DNA of 18,024 nt from positions 43,085 to 61,108 of the forward strand of contig DEKA01000029.1 in NCBI GenBank assembly GCA_002353635.1. The letters run 5' to 3'. Under the pieces are notes generated by a model, which worked only from the letters and a program-made list of their open reading frames with translations, was not told the DNA's origin and searched no databases. The position numbers and the translations under genes were made by a program. The stretch comes from Lachnospiraceae bacterium UBA2734 (lineage in GTDB: Bacteria; Bacillota; Clostridia; Lachnospirales; Lachnospiraceae). Shown here piece after piece: positions 7,555-13,780 of this stretch (positions within the stretch are counted from its first letter, which is position 1; each line of letters begins with the position of its first letter).

Positions 7555-9252
7555 ATGCTCAACTACAGAAGATACAAGAAGAATCCGGTCATTCATTTTC
7601 CGGAGAGAACGTGGCCGGACAAGGAAATCACAAAGGCCCCCATCTGGGTCAGCGTGGATCTGCGCGACGGCAACCAGGCGCTTATTGACCCCATGGTTGT
7701 CAGTGAGAAGATCGAGATGTGGAAGCTCCTGATGAAGCTTGGCTTCAAGGAAGTGGAGGTCGGCTTCCCTGCAGCTAGCCAGATCGAGTATGACTTCCTT
7801 CGTCAGCTGATTGATCAGAACATGATCCCGGAGGATGTGACCGTGCAGGTTCTGGCACAGTGCCGTCATGAACAGATCAAGAGAACGTTTGAGGCTATTC
7901 AGGGATGCCGCCAGGCAATCGTGCACATCTATAATTCCACATCGACGCTGCAGAGGGATGTTGTTTTCCATATGACAAAGGATGAGATCACGAACATCGC
8001 AGTGCAGGGTGTAGAGTGGGTGAAGGAGGAGATGAAGAATTTCCCCGGAAAGGTAATTCTGGAGTATTCGCCTGAGTCCTTCACCGGGACAGAGCCGGAG
8101 TATGCGGTGGAGATCTGCAACGCCGTGACAAAGGCATGGGGTGCGACGCCGGACAATAAGGTTATCATCAATCTTCCTTCCACTGTCGAGATGAATACGC
8201 CGAATGTCTATGCAGATCAGATCGAGTACTGCTCGACACATCTGGACAGGCGCGATTCCATTATTCTCTCTATTCATCCCCACAATGACAGGGGCGAGGG
8301 GGTCGCAGCCACTGAGCTGGCCATGCTGGCAGGCGCAGAGCGCGTAGAAGGAACGCTCCTTGGCAACGGCGAGCGGACAGGAAACGTGGATATTCTGAAT
8401 GTCGCCTATAATATGTTTTCACAGGGCATTGATCCCAAGCTCAATATCGAGAACATCAATGAGATCATCTCCACCTGTGAGCGTCTGACCAAGATGAAGG
8501 TAGATCCAAGACATCCTTATGCAGGCAAGCTCGTGTTCACGGCATTCTCCGGATCACACCAGGATGCGATCAACAAGGGCATTCAGGCGATGAAGGAGAG
8601 AGGCGGTCAGTACTGGGAGGTTCCTTATCTGCCGATCGATCCCGCGGATATCGGAAGGGAGTACGAGCCGATTGTGCGCATCAATTCCCAGTCCGGCAAG
8701 GGCGGCGTGGCGTTCGTCATGAACACCTACTTCGGCTTCAAGCTTCCTAAGGCAATGCAGAGAGAATTCGCCGATGTCGTGCAGGCGCAGTCAGAGAAAG
8801 AGGGCGAGGTTGCTCCGGAGAAGATTATGGCGGACTTCAAGAGAGAGTATCTCGACAAAAAGGAGCCTCTGCACTTCAGAAAGCTTCAGGTGGTCGATCT
8901 CTCCGACGCGAGCGATACGGAGTTTGACACGCAGGTGACGGTGGAGTTTACGGACTGCGGCGAGGCCAGATCGTTTACTGCAGTCGGAAACGGACCTCTC
9001 GATGCTGTGAAGAGAGGATTCCACGAGCAGTACGGGTTCAATATCCGCATACTGGATTACGATGAGCATGCACTGACTGCCGGATCGGATTCCCAGGCTG
9101 CTGCATATATCCATCTGATGGACTCCGACACCGGAAAGACAACATACGGCGTAGGTGTGAGCTCGAATATTACAAGAGCTTCCGTGCGCGGCATCTTCTC
9201 GGCGCTGAACAGACTCGGATTCGGAGCGAAGGAGTCGTTCCGGAATTTCTGA
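7555..9252 (+). CDS. leuA: 2-isopropylmalate synthase, long form
   Basis: The enzyme condenses acetyl-CoA with 2-oxoisovalerate, the first committed step of leucine synthesis. The 565 residues and the N-terminal HFPERTWPDKEI point to the longer LeuA subfamily found in actinobacteria, fungi and some Clostridia. Visible motifs are DLRDGNQ at 35-41, the metal-binding HPHND at 241-245, and GNGERTGNVD near 270-279. A C-terminal allosteric (LeuA dimer) domain occupies about 430-565. I chose the ATG at 7555 because it has AAGGGAG seven to eight bases upstream and begins the conserved N-terminus; the longer open frame from 7396 starts in the terminator of the previous operon. The gene stands alone between two terminators, with leuB, leuC and leuD not in the window. 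No leucine T-box is evident. Confidence 0.96.
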   Translation: MLNYRRYKKNPVIHFPERTWPDKEITKAPIWVSVDLRDGNQALIDPMVVSEKIEMWKLLMKLGFKEVEVGFPAASQIEYDFLRQLIDQNMIPEDVTVQVLAQCRHEQIKRTFEAIQGCRQAIVHIYNSTSTLQRDVVFHMTKDEITNIAVQGVEWVKEEMKNFPGKVILEYSPESFTGTEPEYAVEICNAVTKAWGATPDNKVIINLPSTVEMNTPNVYADQIEYCSTHLDRRDSIILSIHPHNDRGEGVAATELAMLAGAERVEGTLLGNGERTGNVDILNVAYNMFSQGIDPKLNIENINEIISTCERLTKMKVDPRHPYAGKLVFTAFSGSHQDAINKGIQAMKERGGQYWEVPYLPIDPADIGREYEPIVRINSQSGKGGVAFVMNTYFGFKLPKAMQREFADVVQAQSEKEGEVAPEKIMADFKREYLDKKEPLHFRKLQVVDLSDASDTEFDTQVTVEFTDCGEARSFTAVGNGPLDAVKRGFHEQYGFNIRILDYDEHALTAGSDSQAAAYIHLMDSDTGKTTYGVGVSSNITRASVRGIFSALNRLGFGAKESFRNF

Positions 9253-9286
9253 CCGAAGACGCAGATTGGTTCGAAGATACAGCAGG

Positions 9287-9321
9287 GACCTGTTCCGGCA
9301 CTGCCCGGAGCAGGTCTTTTT
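9287..9321 (+). terminator. Intrinsic terminator after leuA
   Basis: A 12-bp stem with one G-U pair (9287-9298, GACCTGTTCCGG, with 9305-9316, CCGGAGCAGGTC) and a six-base loop is followed by TTTTT. It lies 34 bases after the leuA stop. Confidence 0.93.
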
Positions 9322-9441
9322 GAACGCCTGTATCGAAGAGAACGGAAGGCTCTGAGGACGGGGCACACACGGTCACCTTTTTTGAAAATTACTGCCGGGC
9401 CTTGTTTTCAGCGAAAATCGGCAGGTTTAAGGCCGCGAGGA

Positions 9442-9471
9442 TTGACAAGGCTCCCTCCTTGTACGTAATAT
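9442..9471 (+). promoter_or_regulatory. Near-consensus promoter of proS
   Basis: TTGACA at 9442-9447 and TAATAT at 9466-9471 are separated by 18 bases, a good housekeeping (sigma-A/70) promoter. The predicted start, around 9478, coincides with the beginning of a perfect hairpin. The gap of 324 bases between leuA and proS holds only the leuA terminator, this promoter and the leader hairpins. Confidence 0.8.
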
Positions 9472-9478
9472 GAGAGCG

Positions 9479-9539
9479 GCTGTGCGCCTTGCGCACAGCG
9501 CGGCAATTCTATCCGTGAGGGACCGTGCATGGTGCACGG
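9479..9539 (+). other. Two perfect hairpins in the proS leader
   Basis: GCTGTGCGC (9479-9487) pairs with GCGCACAGC (9491-9499) around CTT, at the very 5' end of the predicted transcript. CCGTGCA (9523-9529) pairs with TGCACGG (9533-9539) around TGG. No U-tract follows either one, and the T-box consensus is not found. They could stabilise the mRNA 5' end or control translation of proS. Confidence 0.6.
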
Positions 9540-9576
9540 CGAAGCGGATGCAGAATGAAAAGGAGATTTTAGAGTT

Positions 9577-11016
9577 ATGGCAGACAAGAAGAAGCTGGTC
9601 GCTGAAATCACCTCAATGGACGAGGACTTCACCCAGTGGTACACCGATGTATGCATCAAGGCGGATCTGATCGCCTACTCGCACATCAAGGGCTTTATGG
9701 TGATCAAGCCCTATGGCTATGCGATCTGGGAGAACATGCAGAAACTCCTCGATGAGAGATTCAAGGAGACAGGCGTGCAGAACGTCTATATGCCCCTGCT
9801 CATCCCGGAGAGCCTTCTGCGCAAGGAGGGCGAGCTGGTAAACGGCTTTGCGCCCGAGGTTGCGTGGGTGACGGCCGGCGGCACAGAGCCTCTGACAGAG
9901 AGACTGGCGATCCGCCCGACATCAGAGACGGTTTTCTCGGATTTTTACAAAGATGACGTGCATTCCTACAGAGATCTGCCGAGACTTTACAACCAGTGGT
10001 GTTCCGTCGTCCGCTGGGAGAAGGAGACAAGACCTTTCCTGAGATCGAGGGAGTTCCTCTGGCAGGAGGGTCATACCATTCATGCCTCGAAGGAGGAGGC
10101 AGAGGCGCGCACACAGCAGATGCTGAACATCTATGCGGACTTCCTTGCCAACGACATGGCCATTCCGACCATCAAGGGACAGAAGACTGAGAAGGAGAAG
10201 TTCGCGGGCGCTGAGGCCACTTATACGGTTGAGGCACTCATGCACGACGGCAGAGCACTGCAGTCCGGCACCTCCCACTTCTTCGGACAGAAGTTCGCAA
10301 AGGCATATGATATTACCTATACGGACAAGGACAACCAGCTCAAGTACGTGTGGCAGACATCCTGGGGCGCAACGACCAGAATGATCGGCGCCATGATCAT
10401 GGTGCACGGCGACAACAGAGGCCTTGTCATTCCGCCGAAGATCGCACCTATCCAGGTGGACATCATTCCGATTCAGCAGAGAAAAGAAGGCGTTCTCGAC
10501 AAGGCATACGAGATCCGCGATATGCTCAAAGGCTTCCGCGTGAAGGTGGACGACACGGACAAGAGCCCGGGATTCAAGTTCTCCGAGCAGGAGATGAGAG
10601 GTATCCCTCTCCGGATCGAGATCGGACCCAGAGATATTGAGAACGGCACCTGCGTAATCGTGCGCAGGGACAACTTCGAGAAGAAGGAGATCCGGATCAG
10701 CGATGCAGCAGCGGCGGTCGGTGAACTTCTCAAGACTGTGCAGAGCGACATGCTGAAGAAGGCGAAGGCACATCTTGAAGAGATGACCTACGCGGCGGCA
10801 ACGCCTGAGGAATTCCGCGCGCGCTTTGACAACGATAAGGGCGACGGCTTTGTAAAGGCCATGTGGTGCGGCGATCGGGCTTGCGAGGACAAGATCAAGG
10901 AGATGTATGGCGTGACCAGCCGCTGCATCCCGTTCGAGCAGGAGCATATCGCAGGTACATGTGTGTGCTGCGGGAAGCCTGCAAAGAAGATGGTCCTCTG
11001 GGCAAAGGCTTATTGA
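9577..11016 (+). CDS. proS: Prolyl-tRNA synthetase, eukaryote/archaea-type
   Basis: The enzyme attaches proline to tRNA-Pro. At 479 residues it lacks the editing insertion of the usual bacterial ProS and matches the shorter eukaryote/archaea-type (type 3) form. Class II motif 2 is seen at RWEKETRPFLRSREFLWQEGH (about 147-166). Before it comes RPTSETVF (113-120), and motif 3 is contained in MIMVHGDNRGLVIPP. The C-terminal domain has cysteines in MWCGDRAC, TSRC and CVCCG that suggest a zinc site, and the chain ends in Ala-Tyr as usual for this form. AGGAG at 9561-9565 precedes the ATG by 11 bases. The stop overlaps the ATG of the downstream tRNA nucleotidyltransferase gene, so two tRNA-related functions are coupled. 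Confidence 0.97.
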   Translation: MADKKKLVAEITSMDEDFTQWYTDVCIKADLIAYSHIKGFMVIKPYGYAIWENMQKLLDERFKETGVQNVYMPLLIPESLLRKEGELVNGFAPEVAWVTAGGTEPLTERLAIRPTSETVFSDFYKDDVHSYRDLPRLYNQWCSVVRWEKETRPFLRSREFLWQEGHTIHASKEEAEARTQQMLNIYADFLANDMAIPTIKGQKTEKEKFAGAEATYTVEALMHDGRALQSGTSHFFGQKFAKAYDITYTDKDNQLKYVWQTSWGATTRMIGAMIMVHGDNRGLVIPPKIAPIQVDIIPIQQRKEGVLDKAYEIRDMLKGFRVKVDDTDKSPGFKFSEQEMRGIPLRIEIGPRDIENGTCVIVRRDNFEKKEIRISDAAAAVGELLKTVQSDMLKKAKAHLEEMTYAAATPEEFRARFDNDKGDGFVKAMWCGDRACEDKIKEMYGVTSRCIPFEQEHIAGTCVCCGKPAKKMVLWAKAY

Positions 11017-12389
11017 TGGCAGATGCAGGGAAAAGAGAAGGAGCCGGGTCGGTTGAGATCCGGCTCCCTTCTTCTGTAAATATAATACTGAATACGCTTC
11101 ACCGCGCGGGGTTCGAGGCATACGTCGTCGGAGGGTGTGTCCGCGACTCGATTCTCGGGCGCACACCAGACGACTGGGACATCACGACCTCTGCCATGCC
11201 GCAGCAGACAAAGAAGCTGTTTCGCAGGACAGTGGATACCGGCATTCAACACGGCACGGTGACGGTGCTCATTGGCAGTGAACAGTTCGAGGTGACCACC
11301 TATCGGATCGACGGCGACTACGAGGATGGACGACACCCTGAGAAGGTTACGTTTACGAGGAGCCTTCTGGAGGACCTCAAGCGCAGGGATTTTACCATCA
11401 ATGCCATGGCCTACAGCGAAGAGAGCGGTATTGTCGACGAGTTCGACGGTATGGGCGACATCCGCAGGGGGGTAATCCGGGCGGTTGGAGATCCAAGGGA
11501 GCGCTTTTCCGAGGATGCCCTGCGCATCATGCGGGCTGTGCGCTTTGCCGCCCAGCTGGATTACCGGATTGATCCGCCGACAGAGAGCGCAGTGAGGGAG
11601 CTCGCAGGTAACCTTCGGAAAATAAGTGCGGAGCGAATCCGCACGGAGCTGGTCAAGCTCCTTGTTTCTGGTCATCCGGACAGGATGCGGGATGTCTGGT
11701 CTCTTGGCATTACCCGCGTTATCCTGCCGGAATTCGATGCCTGTATGGCATGTCCGCAGAACAATCCCCATCACATTTACAGTGTAGGGGAACACATTCT
11801 GCACACACTGAGTGCTGTTCCTGCAGATACAGTGCTGCGGATGACAATGCTCCTGCATGATATCGGAAAGCCCGACTGCAGGAGCACGGACGCGGACGGC
11901 ATCGATCACTTCTGCGGCCATGCGGAAAAGAGCGCAGAGATGGCGGACGGGATTATGCGGCGCCTTAAATTCGACAACGCGACGCGGAAAAAGACGGTAC
12001 AGCTCATCCGCTTCCATGATCTGCGTATTGGCCCGGATGCTGCAAAGGTCCGCCGTGCGATGGTGCAGGTGGGGCCGGACCTCTTTCCGGATCTTCTTGC
12101 GATCTGGCGCGCTGATGCCGCTGCAAAGGCGCCGGCGACGCGGGAAAAGATAGAGAGAGAGACGAAGGCCATTGAAGAGACGGCCAGCGATATTTTCAAA
12201 AGGGGTGACTGCCTGAGCCTTGGAGATCTCGCGGTGAACGGCGGGGATCTTCTGCGCACGGGCAGATATAAGGGGGCGCAGATCGGACGCATCCTGAATC
12301 GCATGCTGGGGGATGTCGTGGATGACCCCTCGAGGAACAGCAGAGAGTATCTCCTGCAGGCCCTCGATGAAGGACGCTATGATGCATAA
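11016..12389 (+). CDS. cca: CCA-adding tRNA nucleotidyltransferase with HD domain
   Basis: The protein adds or repairs the CCA end of tRNAs. The 457 residues carry the class II nucleotidyltransferase head, with GGCVRD at 39-44 and the catalytic carboxylates in PDDWDI (51-56). RRDFTINAMAY at 123-133 and the ERFSEDALRIMRAVRFAAQ helix follow. Further on an HD-domain motif LLHDIGKPD is seen, as in the family members with an HD hydrolase part. I start at the ATG overlapping the proS stop (TGATG); the frame is open further upstream, but that would run inside proS. No clear ribosome-binding site is present, in line with coupled translation. A hairpin lies over codons 9-18. Whether the enzyme adds all three bases or only part (CC or A) cannot be told by eye. 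Confidence 0.93.
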   Translation: MADAGKREGAGSVEIRLPSSVNIILNTLHRAGFEAYVVGGCVRDSILGRTPDDWDITTSAMPQQTKKLFRRTVDTGIQHGTVTVLIGSEQFEVTTYRIDGDYEDGRHPEKVTFTRSLLEDLKRRDFTINAMAYSEESGIVDEFDGMGDIRRGVIRAVGDPRERFSEDALRIMRAVRFAAQLDYRIDPPTESAVRELAGNLRKISAERIRTELVKLLVSGHPDRMRDVWSLGITRVILPEFDACMACPQNNPHHIYSVGEHILHTLSAVPADTVLRMTMLLHDIGKPDCRSTDADGIDHFCGHAEKSAEMADGIMRRLKFDNATRKKTVQLIRFHDLRIGPDAAKVRRAMVQVGPDLFPDLLAIWRADAAAKAPATREKIERETKAIEETASDIFKRGDCLSLGDLAVNGGDLLRTGRYKGAQIGRILNRMLGDVVDDPSRNSREYLLQALDEGRYDA

Positions 12390-12398
12390 AAATGCCGG

Positions 12399-12458
12399 TT
12401 TGTCAAGGAAAAAGGACTGCGCGGAAGATGCGCGCAGATGCCGATATTCCTTGACAAA
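12399..12458 (+). repeat. Nested inverted repeat between cca and the HU gene, overlapping the HU promoter
   Basis: A perfect 12-bp inverted repeat (TTTGTCAAGGAA at 12399-12410, TTCCTTGACAAA at 12447-12458) encloses a second perfect 7-bp hairpin (CTGCGCG at 12417-12423, CGCGCAG at 12431-12437). The right arm contains the -35 box of the HU promoter. No T-tract follows, so it is not a standard terminator. It could be an operator, or the 3' end structure of cca mRNA. Confidence 0.75.
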
Positions 12459-12479
12459 GTGTGCTTCAGCGCCTATAAA
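12451..12479 (+). promoter_or_regulatory. Near-consensus promoter of the HU gene
   Basis: TTGACA at 12451-12456 and TATAAA at 12474-12479 are 17 bases apart. The predicted start, near 12486, leaves a leader of about 54 bases with AGGAGGA at 12526-12532. High expression is expected for HU. Confidence 0.88.
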
Positions 12480-12539
12480 TGTTATTAGTATTTTTATCCG
12501 GAAAACGGAAGTGATATTAAACATCAGGAGGACACTGGA

Positions 12540-12812
12540 ATGAATAAGACTGAGTTAGTTGCAGCTGTTGCTGAGGCTGCCGGACTTTCCAAAAAGGACG
12601 CAGCAAAGGCAGTTGAAGCTTTCACAGATACAATCGCAAAAGAGCTGAAGAAGGGTGACAAGGTTCAGATCGTCGGCTTTGGTACATTTGAGGTATCTGA
12701 GAGAGCTGCAAGAACAGGCCGCAACCCTCATACAGGCGAGGAGATGCAGATTGCAGCCAGCAAAGCGCCCAGGTTCAAGCCCGGCAAAGCGCTTAAGGAC
12801 GCCCTCAACTGA
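12540..12812 (+). CDS. hup: DNA-binding protein HU
   Basis: HU is the small histone-like protein that bends and compacts DNA. The 90 residues match the family length. The N-terminal helices ([20 protein letters not shown]) are followed by the GFGTFEV core and the DNA-binding arm with [13 protein letters not shown], then the closing [16 protein letters not shown]. The ATG is seven bases after a full AGGAGGA. It has its own strong promoter. It heads the rqcP-divIC-tilS-hpt-ftsH block, as an HU gene does in many Clostridia. Confidence 0.98.
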   Translation: MNKTELVAAVAEAAGLSKKDAAKAVEAFTDTIAKELKKGDKVQIVGFGTFEVSERAARTGRNPHTGEEMQIAASKAPRFKPGKALKDALN

Positions 12813-12828
12813 TTCCTGCAGAAGAGAG

Positions 12829-12846
12829 TGCGGCGCGTTCGCCGCA
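12829..12846 (+). other. GC-rich hairpin after the HU gene
   Basis: TGCGGCG pairs with CGCCGCA around CGTT, and GAGTCTTT follows. It may be a weak terminator or attenuator limiting read-through from the HU gene into rqcP; the U-tract is poor. The rest of the 147-base gap is GC-rich with small imperfect inverted repeats and no clear promoter. Confidence 0.4.
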
Positions 12847-12959
12847 GAGTCTTTATGTAGATGATTTGCGGCGGAGCCGTGCGGCAGAGTGGTCTGCAGC
12901 GCAGCTCCGCTGTGCTGTTCATACGTTAAACAGTTACCACACTTGTATTGGACGAATCA

Positions 12960-13199
12960 ATGAGACTGGACAAATATCTGAAGGTCTCCCGCCTCATCAA
13001 GAGGCGCACGGTGGCCAATGAGGCATGCGACAACGGAAGAGTGCTGCTGAACGGGAAGGCAGCGCGCGCCTCCGCGGAGGTGAAGATCGGAGACGTCATT
13101 GAGATTTCTTTTGGAGACAGGACGACGAAGGCGGAAGTCCTCTCTGTTGCGGATGCAGTGAAGAAAAATGACGCGCAGGAGCTGTTCCGTTATCTGTAG
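12960..13199 (+). CDS. rqcP: RqcP (YabO-like) S4-domain RNA-binding protein
   Basis: The 79-residue protein is a single S4 RNA-binding domain with the family opening MRLDKYLKVSRLIKRR, then ANEACDNGRVLLNG and KIGDVIEISFG. In Bacillus, RqcP binds stalled 50S ribosomal subunits and works with RqcH in adding C-terminal alanine tails to unfinished proteins. The family's conserved start is the ATG at 12960. A TTG at 12948 would add four residues (MDES) and cannot be excluded, since the only Shine-Dalgarno-like bases are GGA at 12950-12952. Its place after HU and before divIC is the usual Firmicutes order, but yabP and yabQ, normally next in spore formers, are missing: divIC starts only 26 bases after this stop. 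Confidence 0.93.
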   Translation: MRLDKYLKVSRLIKRRTVANEACDNGRVLLNGKAARASAEVKIGDVIEISFGDRTTKAEVLSVADAVKKNDAQELFRYL

Positions 13200-13210
13200 T
13201 GCGAAGCGGG

Positions 13211-13219
13211 TGCTATACT
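13211..13219 (+). promoter_or_regulatory. Extended -10 element directly ahead of divIC
   Basis: The bases read TGCTATACT, a good extended -10 (TGnTATACT). The expected transcription start is about seven bases downstream, which is the divIC ATG at 13226. No clear -35 box is seen near 13190-13196. Confidence 0.4.
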
Positions 13220-13225
13220 GAAGTC

Positions 13226-13540
13226 ATGGCGAGACGAAGAATCACATACAGAAAAAGATCACAGAACGGACTGGGCATTTTCCTGGCCGTCTTCGTAATG
13301 GTGATTATATGCGTTGTTGTTGCGATCCGGTGTGTAGGACTGCACAGTCAGCTGAAATCGTACGAGGCAAGGAGCAATGATCTGCAGAAGGAGATCTCCG
13401 CGGAAAAGGAGAGATCCTCCGAGATCTCTGATTACGCCAAGTACACGCAGACAGATGAGTATGTGGAGGAGATTGCGCGGGAGAAGTTGGGACTTGTCAA
13501 AAAGGGCGAGATTATTTTCCGCAACAAGAGCCGTGAGTAA
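13226..13540 (+). CDS. divIC: Cell-division protein of the DivIC/FtsB family
   Basis: The 104-residue protein has the DivIC/FtsB layout. A short basic cytoplasmic N-terminus is followed by one membrane helix at about 16-34, a coiled-coil region at 38-68 (LHSQLKSYEARSNDLQKEIS) and the family's closing segment AREKLGLVKKGEIIF at 84-98. DivIC joins FtsL and DivIB in the divisome and helps to switch on septal wall synthesis. I chose the ATG at 13226; a GTG at 13199 overlapping the rqcP stop would add nine unlikely residues, and the nearest AGGAG is 17 bases away from it. The chosen start has no good ribosome-binding site. Position between rqcP and tilS supports the name. It is followed by a terminator-like hairpin. 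Confidence 0.92.
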   Translation: MARRRITYRKRSQNGLGIFLAVFVMVIICVVVAIRCVGLHSQLKSYEARSNDLQKEISAEKERSSEISDYAKYTQTDEYVEEIAREKLGLVKKGEIIFRNKSRE

Positions 13541-13564
13541 GGGCATTTCTTGGAATCGATGATC

Positions 13565-13606
13565 GGACAGGCTGACCTGCAGAAGTGCAGCAGCCTGTCC
13601 TTTGTT
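13565..13606 (+). terminator. Probable intrinsic terminator after divIC
   Basis: GGACAGGCT (13565-13573) pairs perfectly with AGCCTGTCC (13592-13600). The inside can pair further (CTGCA with TGCAG around GAAG). TTTGTT follows. The U-tract is broken by a G, so termination may be partial. Confidence 0.75.
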
Positions 13607-13634
13607 AATATTCAGCACCCTTCGGAAAGACATT

Positions 13635-13664
13635 TTCGCCTGGGAAGCCTGCTTCCCAGGCGAA
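13635..13664 (+). repeat. Perfect 14-bp hairpin between divIC and tilS
   Basis: TTCGCCTGGGAAGC (13635-13648) and GCTTCCCAGGCGAA (13651-13664) are separated by two bases. Neither strand shows a T-tract after it, so it is not a normal terminator. It lies 29 bases after the divIC terminator. Function unknown. Confidence 0.7.
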
Positions 13665-13690
13665 ATCTATGACCTTGCGAGGGGCGGCCA

Positions 13691-13756
13691 AGACGCGGAG
13701 CGTCTCTGGACGCCTGCATCTAAGAATTGCGACGCATTTTGGAGCAATTCGAGATG
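13691..13756 (+). other. Structured leader upstream of tilS
   Basis: AGACGC (13691-13696) pairs with GCGTCT (13700-13705). A second stem is formed by CATCT plus GAATTGC (13717-13730) with GCAATTC plus AGATG (13744-13756). The stems lie 25-90 bases before tilS. I do not recognise a known riboswitch and see no promoter in this gap. Confidence 0.45.
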
Positions 13757-13780
13757 AGGGGCTGAACAGCAGATACCATT

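Noticed and set aside
9392..9434. Overlapping inverted repeats CTGCCG/CGGCAG and GGCCTT/AAGGCC between leuA and proS
   Set aside because: They are short, cross each other, and lie upstream of the proS promoter and downstream of the leuA terminator, so probably untranscribed.
10863..11015. Longer N-terminus for the tRNA nucleotidyltransferase
   Set aside because: It would lie wholly inside proS, and the conserved N-terminus begins after 11016.
9922..11166. Minus-strand open frame of 414 codons
   Set aside because: It is antisense to proS and has no recognisable domain.
11010..12524. Long minus-strand open frame of 504 codons
   Set aside because: It lies antisense to cca, which has all family motifs. 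GC-rich codon use leaves the opposite frame open, and its translation resembles no protein.
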